From Chelativorans intermedius (GTDB lineage Bacteria > Pseudomonadota > Alphaproteobacteria > Rhizobiales > Rhizobiaceae), in NCBI RefSeq assembly GCF_025398255.1, contig NZ_JAODNW010000003.1:220190-284189 (forward strand): a DNA stretch of 64,000 nt, in the 5' to 3' direction. Position 1 is the stretch's first letter. Every line of letters starts with the position of its first letter. Positions 1 through 8,266 of this stretch are shown piece by piece. The notes beneath the pieces are model-generated. The model did no database searches. It had not been told where the DNA came from and saw nothing but the letters and a program-made list of their open reading frames with translations. A program made the translations under genes and the position numbers.

Positions 1-1
1 C

Positions 2-265
2 GTCGGCTACTGGACCTTCATGTTCGACCGCGGGACGGGGCTGACCGACCTGCGCTATCCGCTGTGGATGCAGGAGGCCTTCGGCCTGCAGGACAGGGTG
101 CACCGCTGGGTGGCCTATCTGATGCTGCCGGTCGGGCTCGCCCTGCTCGCCTATCGGGGGCTCGAAGGCGTGGTGGCGATCGCCACGGGCCGGCGGGAGC
201 TGCTGATCGCCGGGCACGAGGCGGAAGACCTCGTCAGCGAAAACCGCAACGCGGCAGGTGATTGA
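2..265 (+). CDS. TRAP transporter small permease (DctQ-like), 5' end outside window
   Basis: Only the last 87 codons are present, because the reading frame is already open at the window edge. The visible part has one hydrophobic segment (about residues 38-55 of the fragment), preceded by an amphipathic stretch and followed by a short polar cytoplasmic tail. This is the usual C-terminal end of the four-helix small membrane subunit of tripartite ATP-independent periplasmic transporters. Its stop overlaps the beginning of the large-permease gene, the normal dctQ-dctM coupling. The call rests mainly on that neighbour. The substrate is unknown, since the binding-protein gene lies outside or elsewhere. 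Confidence 0.75.
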   Translation, partial: VGYWTFMFDRGTGLTDLRYPLWMQEAFGLQDRVHRWVAYLMLPVGLALLAYRGLEGVVAIATGRRELLIAGHEAEDLVSENRNAAGD

Positions 266-276
266 GTGGCCAGGCC

Positions 277-1896
277 ATGGAACCGTTGATCCTCTTCATT
301 CTCGTTCTCTCTCTGCTGTTTCTGGGCGTTCCCGTGGCAGTGTCGCTGGGGCTGTCCTCGCTCATCGTCATCGCGTTCTTTTCCAACGATTCCATCTCCT
401 CGGTGGCGCTGCAGCTCTTCACCGCCTCGCAGCATTACACGCTGCTGGCCATTCCCTTCTTCATCCTCGCCTCCGCCTTCATGTCCACCGGCGGAGTGGC
501 GCGGCGCATCATCCGCTTTGCCATTGCGACCGTCGGGCACTTCCGGGGCGGGCTGGCGATGGCTTCCGTCCTGGCCTGCATGATGTTCGCCGCGCTTTCC
601 GGCTCGTCGCCGGCTACGGTGGTGGCCATCGGCACCATCGCCATCGCCGGGATGCGGCAGGTGGGCTACACGCGCGACTTCGCCGCCGGTGTCGTGGCGA
701 ATGCGGGCACGCTGGGCATTCTCATCCCGCCGTCCATCGTGATGGTGGTCTATTCCGCAGCCACGGATGTCTCGGTGGGCCGCATGTTCCTGGCTGGCGT
801 CGTGCCGGGCCTCGTCGCAGGGCTGATGCTGATGATCGCCATCTACGTCATGGCCAGGGTAAAGAACCTGCCGGCGGAGGAGTGGAAGGGCTTCCACGAG
901 ATCGTGGAAGGCGGCAAGCAGGCGGGATGGGGGCTGTTCCTCATCATCATCATCCTGGGCGGCATCTATGGCGGCGTCTTCACGCCCACGGAGGCCGCGG
1001 CCGTGGCGGCCGTCTATGCCTTCGCGGTGGCGCTGTTCGTCTATCGCGACATGGGGCCGATGAAGGGCGTGCCGTGGGTGCGCGAGGAGGACGGCCGGCG
1101 CGCGCGCACCGGCTTCTCCGCCACGGTCTATGCCATCGCCTTCTTCTTCGTGTGGATGATCCTCACCTTCTTCCTCACGGCCGGCTGGGAAGGGGTGAGC
1201 CTGTCCGGGCGGGCGCTGGCGGGCCTTGCGCTGTCGGTCTGCGTCATGGTCGCCTATGTGCTGTGGCGCGACGAGGAGAGAAGCCCGCGCAACATTCCTC
1301 TGCTCCTCGCGGCCAGCCTGCCGATCTGGCGGCGCAATCTGGCGCTGATGGCACGCAACCTCCTGCCTGCCTTCTTCAACGAGGATACGCGCAAGGTGAT
1401 GGTGGACGCGGCGCGCACCACGGTGATGCTGATGTTCATCATCGTGAACGCGCTGCTGTTCGCGCATGTGCTCACCGCCGAGCGCATTCCGCAGGCCATC
1501 ACCAGCCTGATGCTGGATGCCGGCTTCACGTGGTTCACCTTCCTGATCGCGGTCAACGTGCTTCTGCTTCTGGGCGGCCAGTTCATGGAGCCCTCGGGCC
1601 TGCTCCTCATCGTGGCGCCGGTGGTCTTTCCCATCGCCATGGAGCTCGGCGTCGACCCGGTGCATCTGGGCATCATCATGGTTGTGAACATGGAAATCGG
1701 CATGATCACGCCGCCGATCGGGCTCAACCTTTTCGTCACCTCGGGCATCACCGGCATGAGCCTGGTGCAGGTGGTGCGCGCGGCCCTTCCGTTCGTGGCG
1801 GTGCTTTTCCTGTTCCTGATCCTCGTCACCTATACGCCGGTGCTTTCCACCTGGCTGCCCTACAGCCTGATGGGACCGGAGATCGTGACACGCTGA
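277..1896 (+). CDS. TRAP transporter large permease (DctM-like) with extra internal segment
   Basis: This is the channel subunit of a TRAP transporter, which imports organic acids or similar solutes using an ion gradient. The N-terminus (LGVPVAVSLGLSS), the SGSSPATVVAIG loop, the GTLGILIPPS motif and the C-terminal ITPPIGLN motif are diagnostic of DctM. The protein has 539 residues against about 430 for the family. The excess is a single block (about residues 258-372, bases 1050-1390) inserted between the YRD loop and the conserved DAARTT helix, and it contains two more hydrophobic segments. The ATG at 277 was chosen because it gives the family N-terminus; a TTG at 262 is also in frame. The substrate cannot be inferred. 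Confidence 0.9.
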   Translation: MEPLILFILVLSLLFLGVPVAVSLGLSSLIVIAFFSNDSISSVALQLFTASQHYTLLAIPFFILASAFMSTGGVARRIIRFAIATVGHFRGGLAMASVLACMMFAALSGSSPATVVAIGTIAIAGMRQVGYTRDFAAGVVANAGTLGILIPPSIVMVVYSAATDVSVGRMFLAGVVPGLVAGLMLMIAIYVMARVKNLPAEEWKGFHEIVEGGKQAGWGLFLIIIILGGIYGGVFTPTEAAAVAAVYAFAVALFVYRDMGPMKGVPWVREEDGRRARTGFSATVYAIAFFFVWMILTFFLTAGWEGVSLSGRALAGLALSVCVMVAYVLWRDEERSPRNIPLLLAASLPIWRRNLALMARNLLPAFFNEDTRKVMVDAARTTVMLMFIIVNALLFAHVLTAERIPQAITSLMLDAGFTWFTFLIAVNVLLLLGGQFMEPSGLLLIVAPVVFPIAMELGVDPVHLGIIMVVNMEIGMITPPIGLNLFVTSGITGMSLVQVVRAALPFVAVLFLFLILVTYTPVLSTWLPYSLMGPEIVTR

Positions 1897-1982
1897 GGAG
1901 GGGCGTTAAGCACTTCTTAACCCTGCGAGGGGACTATATGTCCTTCGGATCGGCTTTCCTCCTCCCAAGCGCGGTTCGAACG

Positions 1983-2010
1983 GGGGCGGCGCCCCTGGTG
2001 CCGCCCCTTC
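1983..2010 (+). terminator. Probable terminator after the TRAP operon
   Basis: A perfect 8-bp GC-rich stem (GGGGCGGC at 1983-1990, GCCGCCCC at 2000-2007) encloses a 9-nt loop and is followed by TTCC. It lies in the short gap between the TRAP large-permease gene and the convergent aminotransferase gene, where a terminator is expected. The T tract is weak, so termination may not be purely intrinsic. Confidence 0.5.
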
Positions 2011-2049
2011 CGTTCGGGCTGGATTTCAAGCCACGTGCCGGCGAAAGCG

Positions 2050-3228
2050 CTACCGGCGGCCTGCTTCCAGAAAGTCGCCGATGCGCTCGATGGCGCGCAG
2101 GATGTTCTCCTCCGAATTGGCGTAGGAAACGCGGACATAGCCCTCGCCGAGCACGCCGAAATCCGGGCCGCCGATGAGCGCCACGCCCGCCTCCTCCAGC
2201 AAGGCGGAGGCCAGCGCCTTGGCCTTCCAGCCGGTCGCCCTGATGTTGGGAAACGCATAGAAGGCGCCCCGGGGCATCAGGCAGGTGACGCCGGGAAGCC
2301 CGTTCAGCCCCTCGACCACGATGTGGCGGCGCGCGTCGAAAGCGCGCATCATCTTCTCCACCTCGTCCTGCGGGCCGTCGATGGCGGCGATGCCCGCATA
2401 TTGTGCCGGCGCGTTGACGCAGGACCAGCAATTGACCGCGAGCTTGCGCACCTTGTCATAGAGCTGGTCCGGCCAGATGGACCAGCCCAACCGCCAGCCC
2501 GTCATGGCCCAGGTCTTCGACCAGCCGTTGAGCACGATGAGCCGGTCGCGAATCGCGGGGAAGGTAAGGAGCGAGGTCGCTGCGTGGCCGTCATAGGTCA
2601 TGACGTCGTAGATCTCGTCTGAGAGGATGGCGACCTGCGGGTGCGCCTCCAGCCCCTTGACCAGCGTCTCGATCTCCTCGCGCGGGGTCACGCCGCCTGT
2701 GGGATTGGCGGGCGAATTGAGGATGAGGAGCCGCGTCTTCGGCGAAATGAGCGAGAGCGTCTCCTCCGCCGAGAAGGCGAAGCCGTTCTCTTCGCGCATC
2801 GGCACCGGCACCGGGGTGGCGCCCGTGAACTCGATCATCGAGCGGTAGATGGGAAAGCCCGGATCGGGATAGAGAATTTCCACCCCCGGCTCACCGAACA
2901 TGACGATGGCGGCATACATGGTGGGCTTGCCGCCCGGCAGGATCATCACGTTGTCCGGCGAGACCTCCACGCCCGTGGTGGCGAGGGTGCGGCGGGCCAC
3001 CGCTTCGCGGGCCGGCAGAATGCCGGTGGCCGGCGTGTAGCCGTGATGGCCGTCGCGCAACGCCTTCACCGCGGCTTCGACGATGTGCTCCGGCGTTTGG
3101 AAATCGGGCTGGCCGATGCCGAGATTGATGATGTCGCGGCCCTGATGGGCCAGTTCCGTCGCCCGCGCGAGGACGGCGAAGGCATTCTCCTCGCCGATGC
3201 GGTCGAAGGCGGCTACAGTCTGGAGCAT
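2050..3228 (-). CDS. Class I/II PLP-dependent aminotransferase
   Basis: A fold-type I aminotransferase of 392 residues, the size of AspC/AlaT-like bacterial enzymes. It transfers an amino group between an amino acid and a 2-oxo acid. Visible family marks are GYTPATG near residue 64, the NSPANPTGG substrate-loop motif at 171-179, SDEIYD at 203-208 with the PLP-contacting aspartate, and GWSKTW at 235-240 with the Schiff-base lysine K238. Arg/Trp residues of the GWRLGW segment follow. The start was set at the ATG giving MLQTVAAF; the longer upstream reading is antisense to the GNAT gene. Substrate specificity cannot be told, with aspartate, alanine or aromatic acids all possible. It stands alone. 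Confidence 0.88.
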   Translation of the reverse strand: MLQTVAAFDRIGEENAFAVLARATELAHQGRDIINLGIGQPDFQTPEHIVEAAVKALRDGHHGYTPATGILPAREAVARRTLATTGVEVSPDNVMILPGGKPTMYAAIVMFGEPGVEILYPDPGFPIYRSMIEFTGATPVPVPMREENGFAFSAEETLSLISPKTRLLILNSPANPTGGVTPREEIETLVKGLEAHPQVAILSDEIYDVMTYDGHAATSLLTFPAIRDRLIVLNGWSKTWAMTGWRLGWSIWPDQLYDKVRKLAVNCWSCVNAPAQYAGIAAIDGPQDEVEKMMRAFDARRHIVVEGLNGLPGVTCLMPRGAFYAFPNIRATGWKAKALASALLEEAGVALIGGPDFGVLGEGYVRVSYANSEENILRAIERIGDFLEAGRR

Positions 3229-3312
3229 TGGGCGTTTCCGTCCTGGTTCTGTTGTGCTGCGTGCGCTTTTGTGAGGCTTCGGGCGGAAATCGTCAATTGA
3301 AGGAGCCACCCG

Positions 3313-4029
3313 GTGGATGATCTGAAACACTGGACCGCGCGTCCCGCGCCGGCGCGGGCGCTGCTTGCGGGCCGCTATGTGCGGCTGGAGCCGCTCGATC
3401 CCGACCGCCATGGCGATGGGCTCTACGCAGCGTGCAGCGTGGCGGATGCGGCGCAGCGGTTCCGCTGGCTTGCCGAAACGGCCCCGCAAAGCCGCGCGGC
3501 GCTCCAGCCCTGGCTCGAAAGGGCCGCGGCCAGCCACGACCCGCTGTTCTTTGCCGTCGTCGATGCCGCGACAGGGCAGGTCGGCGGCCGGCAGGCCCTC
3601 ATGCGTATCGACCGGGCCAATGGTGTGGCGGAGATTGGCAGCATCTACTGGGGCCCGACGATCGCCCGGACGCGCCTTGCCACCGAAGCCTTCTTCCTGT
3701 TTGCCCGCCACCTGTTCGACGATCTCGGCTACCGCCGTTTCGAGTGGAAATGCAACGCGCGCAACGAGCCGTCGAAAAGGGCTGCCCTGCGCTTCGGCTT
3801 CCGCTACGAGGGCACCTTTCGCCAGCACATGGTGATAAAGGGCGAAAACCGCGATACGGCATGGTATGCGATTCTCGACCATGAATGGCCGGCGATCCGG
3901 GCGGCGCTCGAAACCTGGCTTTCGCCGGAAAATTTCGATGTGTCGGGACGGCAGAAAAAGCGGCTGGAGGCGATGATGCAGATGGAGCGTGCCGCAGGCA
4001 GGCAGGGCGAGACGGATGCGAGAGGTTGA
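3313..4029 (+). CDS. GNAT-family N-acetyltransferase (RimJ/RimL type)
   Basis: A 238-residue acetyl-CoA-dependent acyltransferase resembling the RimJ/RimL branch. The N-terminus carries the VRLEPLDPDRH segment, the centre IGSIYWGPT, and the CoA-binding region leads into the EWKCNARNEPSKRAALRFGF motif typical of this branch. About 35 basic residues at the C-terminus extend past the domain. The start is GTG at 3313, preceded by AAGGAGCC at good spacing. It is divergent from the aminotransferase gene, with which it shares a gap of about 85 bp, and precedes a small membrane-protein gene by 6 bp. The acceptor (protein N-terminus, antibiotic or metabolite) is unknown. Confidence 0.85.
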   Translation: MDDLKHWTARPAPARALLAGRYVRLEPLDPDRHGDGLYAACSVADAAQRFRWLAETAPQSRAALQPWLERAAASHDPLFFAVVDAATGQVGGRQALMRIDRANGVAEIGSIYWGPTIARTRLATEAFFLFARHLFDDLGYRRFEWKCNARNEPSKRAALRFGFRYEGTFRQHMVIKGENRDTAWYAILDHEWPAIRAALETWLSPENFDVSGRQKKRLEAMMQMERAAGRQGETDARG

Positions 4030-4035
4030 CCGGCG

Positions 4036-4239
4036 ATGAAGGAAAATCGTGAAGCTGCCGTCGCCGCGGCCCTCATTCTCGTGGGTTTCGGGCTTACCGC
4101 ATTCTTCCTGCCGCACGTGATGCTGGTGGTGGGAGACATCTCGACCGTGGCGGCGGCGGGCGTGGCGGTTCTGTTCGTCGCCGGCTTTTTCGTCCTGTTC
4201 TGGCTGCGCGCGCGCAGCCAGCGGCGCAAGGGGCGGTGA
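4036..4239 (+). CDS. Small two-helix membrane protein, unknown function
   Basis: I do not recognise the family. The 67-residue product has two hydrophobic segments (about residues 8-32 and 36-57) and a strongly basic tail (RARSQRRKGR), so it is probably an inner-membrane hairpin with both ends in the cytoplasm. It begins 6 bp after the GNAT gene with a plausible ATG and is likely cotranscribed with it. It ends 3 bp before the stop of the convergent nickel-exporter gene. Such small membrane ORFs are common in this order; nothing suggests a specific role. Confidence 0.6.
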   Translation: MKENREAAVAAALILVGFGLTAFFLPHVMLVVGDISTVAAAGVAVLFVAGFFVLFWLRARSQRRKGR

Positions 4240-4242
4240 GGG

Positions 4243-5304
4243 CTACGCCAGACTTGCCGCCAGAAGCATGAGCCCCAGCACGAGGATGAGAAGCGCGCCG
4301 GCAATCTCGATGCCGGCATGGATGCGCGCGCTCCATGCGCCGCCGCCGGCGATCGCCACTGCCCAGTTCTTGGCTGTCACGGCGAGTGTGGCGAGGATGG
4401 AGACGGTGATGGCCGTGCCGAGCGCCATGGCGAAGACGGAGACGATGCCGCCAAGCCACAACGCGTTGAGAAAGGAAAAGGTCAGCACGATGAGAGCGCC
4501 GGAACAGGGGCGCAACCCCACCGCGGCGACGGCCGACCAGCCCGTTTTCCAGTCGAGGCGCTCCCCGGCGAGCACCGTCGGGTCCGGCGCGTGGGCATGG
4601 CCGCAGGTGGGGCAGGCTTCGCCCGGCGCATGATCGTGATGGTCATGGTGATGATGGTGGTCCTCGCCCTCGCCGTGCCCATGATGGTGATGTTCTTCTT
4701 GGGCATGGGCGGCCGAGAGGCTGTGGGCGGCCGGCCGTGAAGGCCCTCCCTTCGCCACCAGATGGCGAAGCTTGCGCCACAGAAGCCAGGCACCGAAGGC
4801 GGCGATGAGCGCGAAGCTCGCACTTTCCAGAAAACGGGTGGCGTGCGTCATGGAAATGGCGGTCCCGCGCAGCGCCAGAAAGACCGCCGCCATGAGCAGT
4901 ATGGCGGTGATCGCCTGCATCGCGGCGGCAGCGAAGGACAGGAGGACGCCGCGCCTGAGCGTCACCTCGTTGGCGACCATATAGGAAGAGATCACCGCCT
5001 TGCCGTGGCCGGGGCCCGCCGCGTGGAACACGCCATAGGCGAAGGACAGGCCCACCAGCACCCACAATTGAGAGCCGTCCTGGCGCATGGCCTTCAGCGC
5101 GCCCGTCAGCGCCCGGTAGAAAGCCTGTTGCTGGGTGTTGATCCACTGCATGAGGCCGGCCAGAGGCCCCACGGGGGCGAGCGAAGGCTCGGCGGCGCCG
5201 ATGCCGAGGGAGCTTTGGGCATGGGCGGGCAGCGCCAGGAGCGCCAGAACCCCGACAGCGAGCAGCAGCCTGGCCAGACCTGCCCTGGAGCTTAGGCTAG
5301 CCAT
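4243..5304 (-). CDS. Nickel/cobalt exporter, NiCoT/RcnA-like, with histidine-rich loop
   Basis: An integral membrane transporter of 353 residues with a signal-like first helix ending in LPAHAQ. The HAAGPGHGKAVI signature (about 94-105) and the GLRPCSGAL segment (about 263-271) are typical of the RcnA/HoxN-related nickel/cobalt family. Between them, residues 200-240 form a cytoplasmic loop with about 20 histidines plus a CPTCGH motif, a probable metal-collecting site. Its start overlaps the end of the DUF1007 gene by 8 bp, so the two are translationally coupled. That pairing is common for Ni/Co efflux loci in this order. Export rather than uptake is an inference from family. Confidence 0.85.
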   Translation of the reverse strand: MASLSSRAGLARLLLAVGVLALLALPAHAQSSLGIGAAEPSLAPVGPLAGLMQWINTQQQAFYRALTGALKAMRQDGSQLWVLVGLSFAYGVFHAAGPGHGKAVISSYMVANEVTLRRGVLLSFAAAAMQAITAILLMAAVFLALRGTAISMTHATRFLESASFALIAAFGAWLLWRKLRHLVAKGGPSRPAAHSLSAAHAQEEHHHHGHGEGEDHHHHHDHHDHAPGEACPTCGHAHAPDPTVLAGERLDWKTGWSAVAAVGLRPCSGALIVLTFSFLNALWLGGIVSVFAMALGTAITVSILATLAVTAKNWAVAIAGGGAWSARIHAGIEIAGALLILVLGLMLLAASLA

Positions 5305-5950
5305 TGGCGTCGCACCGGATCTCGAGCTTGGTGGCGAAGATCTTGCTCAGGTCGTTGCCGCCCGGATCGTTGAAGAAGGCTTCAGTCAGCGTCTGCTGAT
5401 TCTGGGCGATGGCTTCCTCGGGGTCGGGGCGGATGACGGCCCGGCTGCAGCCCTCGGGCAGGTTCTCGACATTCATGTAGCTGTCTTCCACGAAGTCTAT
5501 GGCGGTGTAGAAGGTGGGGTCGTAGACGCCGAACTCCACCCTGCCCTGAAGGGGCATCGGGCCTGCGGGCCGCGACTCGAACAGGATGATGAGCTGGCCA
5601 TCCACGAAATCGGTCATCAGCCGCTCGGGCGGCTGCATCCCGACGTCGCGGCCGTTGGCGGTGACGACCTGGAAGTAATTGAACTCGGCCAGCGATTCGT
5701 GGACGACGTCGGCAACTTCCTGAAGCTCCTCGGCGTCCAGGGTGAGGTCCTGGTTGCGGTCGAATTCGAGCAGCACCGTGCTGGAGAAGAGGTCGTCGAA
5801 CCGCCACACATGGCGCAGCGCCTCCACCTCGCGATTGCCGTTCACCATCACGTCGAGCCGCGCCTCGGCAAATACATGCGGATGGGCGAAGGCCGGTGTG
5901 CTCGCGGCACACACAAGGGCGAGCGTTGCCATTCGCGTCCAACAATGCAT
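5297..5950 (-). CDS. DUF1007 family periplasmic protein, nickel/cobalt exporter partner
   Basis: A 217-residue protein beginning MHCWTRMATLAL with a clear signal peptide ending around AFAHPHVF. The mature part opens with the HPHVF motif typical of DUF1007, a metal-associated family usually encoded beside RcnA-like transporters. Later recognisable segments are FDRNQDLTLDAEE, which looks like an EF-hand-type acidic stretch, and YDPTFYTAIDF. It is upstream of, and overlaps, the exporter gene, forming a two-gene operon. Its molecular role is unproven; a periplasmic metal-binding accessory is the usual suggestion. An upstream in-frame extension exists but lacks the signal peptide at its N-terminus, so the ATG at 5950 was taken. 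Confidence 0.82.
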   Translation of the reverse strand: MHCWTRMATLALVCAASTPAFAHPHVFAEARLDVMVNGNREVEALRHVWRFDDLFSSTVLLEFDRNQDLTLDAEELQEVADVVHESLAEFNYFQVVTANGRDVGMQPPERLMTDFVDGQLIILFESRPAGPMPLQGRVEFGVYDPTFYTAIDFVEDSYMNVENLPEGCSRAVIRPDPEEAIAQNQQTLTEAFFNDPGGNDLSKIFATKLEIRCDANG

Positions 5951-6057
5951 GTGCAGTCGTCCCCCATCTGAGCCGAGAGGCGACTTGTCTATCACGAAGC
6001 AGGCGAAAATGGGACAGCGGAACGGGGCAGCGGCGGTTGTCCGCCGGCCGCCCGTTC

Positions 6058-6960
6058 TCAACCCCTGTCGCAGTTTTCCTTGAGCCAGCGGGCCATGAAA
6101 TCCACGAGCGCGCGCACCTTGGCCGGCAGGTGGCGGCGATGCGGATAGACGGCGAAGATGCCGGCGCCATCGGTGATGTGCTCGTCGAGCAGCGTCACGA
6201 GGCGCCCCGCCTCGATCTCGGGCGCGGCGATGAAATCCGGCAGGAAGGCAAATCCCAGCCCCGCCACCGCGGCATTGCGCACGGCCAGCGGGCTGTTGAC
6301 CTCGATGCGCGCGGAGACGGAGACGGTGAGCGGCGTGCCGTCACGCTCCCTGAAGGGCCAGTTCTGGCGGAAGCGGCCGTTGGTGTCCACGATGCAGGGC
6401 AGGCGCTCGAGGTCCCGCGGATGGGCAGGCCTGCCCACCTTTTCGATGAGCGCGGGGGCGGCGCAGAGCGGCAGGGTGAAAGGTGCCAGGCGCCGGGCAA
6501 TCAGCGAGGAATCCTCCAGCCTGGTGATGCGGATGGCAAGATCGAATCCTTCTTCCACCAGATCGACGAACCGGTCGTCGAGCTGGATGTCGAGCACGAC
6601 CTCGGGATGGGCGGCCGCAAAGTCGATCAGCGATCGCCCGATGGGCGCGTCGGCGAAGGTGCGCGGTGCGGAAAGCCGGATGCGCCCCCTGATGTCGCCG
6701 GATGAGTCGCGAATGGTCTCGGCCAGGCTGTCGATTTCGCGCACGATCTCGACGGCCCGCCGGTAGTAGGTCTGGCCTGCCTCGGTGAGCGAGAATTGCC
6801 GCGTGGTGCGGTTGAGCAGCAGGGCGCCGAGCTCGTCCTCGAGTTCGCGCACATATTTCGACAACAGCGCCTTGGAACGGCCCACCTTGCGGGCGGCGGC
6901 GGAAAAGCCTTCCGCCTCGACCACGTCGATAAAGGCGCGCATGCGGGTCAGCGTGTCCAT
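6058..6960 (-). CDS. LysR-family transcriptional regulator
   Basis: A standard-length (300 residues) LysR-type regulator. The N-terminal winged helix-turn-helix (MRAFIDVVEAEGFSAAARK, then SKALLSKYVRELEDELG) occupies residues 7-60, followed by the linker helix and a periplasmic-binding-protein-like effector domain from about residue 92 (GRIRLSAP). It lies 14 bp downstream of, and in the same direction as, the amidase gene, so the two probably form one transcript. This differs from the usual divergent layout of LysR genes and their targets. The effector is unknown. Sequence style resembles the CrgA/AaeR-like subgroup, which often regulates quinone- or aromatic-related genes. Confidence 0.9.
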   Translation of the reverse strand: MDTLTRMRAFIDVVEAEGFSAAARKVGRSKALLSKYVRELEDELGALLLNRTTRQFSLTEAGQTYYRRAVEIVREIDSLAETIRDSSGDIRGRIRLSAPRTFADAPIGRSLIDFAAAHPEVVLDIQLDDRFVDLVEEGFDLAIRITRLEDSSLIARRLAPFTLPLCAAPALIEKVGRPAHPRDLERLPCIVDTNGRFRQNWPFRERDGTPLTVSVSARIEVNSPLAVRNAAVAGLGFAFLPDFIAAPEIEAGRLVTLLDEHITDGAGIFAVYPHRRHLPAKVRALVDFMARWLKENCDRG

Positions 6961-6974
6961 GCCGGGTCCCCTCC

Positions 6975-8156
6975 TCAGGCCAGGATGGCGGCAGCCAGGC
7001 GGATGAGCTGCCGGTCGCTTCCCGGCGGGCCGAGCAGCGAGATGCCGAAGGGCGCGCCATGCACCTCACCCAGGGGAAGGGTGATCTGGGGCCAGCCCAG
7101 CATGCCGGCGAGACAGGTGAGCGGCGCTGCCTTCTCCCGATAGGCGTCGAATTCGGGCTGGGTGGCGATCTTCAGCGGTGCGGCGCTGGGCGCAGAAGGC
7201 AAGACCACCACCATGTCCGGGTCCATGAGCGCCGTGAAATCGGCGATGACGTCGCGGCGGAAGCGGTGTGCCGCCTCAGCCGTCGCCGCGCTCACCGAGC
7301 GGGCATAGGCGAAGCGCTCCCTCACGCCGGGACCCAGACCGCGCTCCCCTCGGGAGAGGAAGGCGCCGTGCGCCTGCCATGCCTCGTGGGCCTGGATCTC
7401 CTTGAAATGCTCGAACAGCTCGCCCGTCGGGCAGGGCAGGGCGAGGAAGCCTGCCGGCCGCTCGAAATGTTCCAGCACGCGCCTCAGCATCGCGCCATAG
7501 GCCGTGCGCTCCTCCTGTCCGAAGAGCAACGTCTCCATTTCGGCGATGCGCACGGGGCGGGCGAGGGGCACCTCATGGCTGTCGGCACCCAGCAAAACGT
7601 CGCCCACGGCGGCATAGGTGGCGATGTCGCGGGCAAACCAGCCGAAGGTATCGAATGAAGGGGCGAGCGGCATGGCCCCCTGCATGGAGATGCGCCCATG
7701 GGTGGTGCGCAGGCCGACCAGCCCACAGAACGAGGCGGGCACGCGGATCGAGCCGTTGGTGTCCGATCCGATGGCGATGTCGGCGAGACCGCCGGCGACG
7801 GCGGCCGCCGAGCCGGAGGAGGAGCCGCCCGTCACCCGATCCCGCGCCCGCGGGTTCACCGGCGCGGGAAAGTGTGCGTTCATGCCGATCATGGAGTAGG
7901 CGAGCTCGTCGGTCTGGGTTTTGCCCAGGAACCGCGCCCCGGCATCGAGCAGCGCCTGGATGGCGGGGGCCGTGGTCCGGGCGATGCCGCTCTCGGCGCC
8001 CCTCTGCGGGTTGCCTCCGCCCGTCGGATAGCCCACCACGTCGTAGATGTCCTTGACGGCGAGGGTAAGGCCCATCAACGGCCCTTCCGGCGAAGAGGAG
8101 ACCGCCGCCTGGGCGTAATCCAGAAAGGCATTCAACGCATCTCGTGTCGCCGTCAT
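6975..8156 (-). CDS. Amidase-signature family hydrolase
   Basis: A 393-residue amidase-signature enzyme, hydrolysing an amide to acid and ammonia. The Ser-cisSer-Lys triad is readable: K35 in AVKDIYD, the cis-serine in GGSSSGSA (110-117), and the nucleophile S136 in SDTNGSIR. The protein is shorter than GatA (about 490), and it lacks the GatA C-terminal region and any neighbouring gatB/gatC, so it is a stand-alone catabolic or detoxifying amidase and not the tRNA amidotransferase. The start at MTATRD was chosen because the upstream extension reads into AT-rich promoter DNA. It is followed directly by the LysR gene. Confidence 0.87.
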   Translation of the reverse strand: MTATRDALNAFLDYAQAAVSSSPEGPLMGLTLAVKDIYDVVGYPTGGGNPQRGAESGIARTTAPAIQALLDAGARFLGKTQTDELAYSMIGMNAHFPAPVNPRARDRVTGGSSSGSAAAVAGGLADIAIGSDTNGSIRVPASFCGLVGLRTTHGRISMQGAMPLAPSFDTFGWFARDIATYAAVGDVLLGADSHEVPLARPVRIAEMETLLFGQEERTAYGAMLRRVLEHFERPAGFLALPCPTGELFEHFKEIQAHEAWQAHGAFLSRGERGLGPGVRERFAYARSVSAATAEAAHRFRRDVIADFTALMDPDMVVVLPSAPSAAPLKIATQPEFDAYREKAAPLTCLAGMLGWPQITLPLGEVHGAPFGISLLGPPGSDRQLIRLAAAILA

Positions 8157-8231
8157 TCCTGCTCCTCGGTGGGTTTGCGGCCGACAATCGGCGCTTGCTC
8201 GAAATTTTTCAAGCCGAGGCCGATTTTTCAT

Positions 8232-8260
8232 TTGATTGTGACAGGCAAGGCGCCTATATC
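8232..8260 (+). promoter_or_regulatory. Predicted sigma70-type promoter of the speF leader/ornithine decarboxylase unit
   Basis: TTGATT at 8232-8237 and TATATC at 8255-8260 are separated by exactly 17 nt, in a locally AT-rich patch just upstream of the structured leader. Transcription would begin near 8267, giving an untranslated leader of about 440 nt before the decarboxylase ATG. Confidence 0.55.
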
Positions 8261-8266
8261 CGCGCC

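Noticed and set aside
2050..4116. 688-codon minus-strand frame suggesting an aminotransferase fused to an N-terminal extension
   Set aside because: The extra 296 residues are antisense to the GNAT and small membrane-protein genes; the enzyme starts at 3228 with the normal family N-terminus.
5951..6057. Possible RcnR/DmeR-like nickel operator upstream of the DUF1007-exporter operon (a run of five G near 5955-5960 on the minus strand)
   Set aside because: A single G run without the flanking inverted half-sites is not enough in DNA of this GC content.
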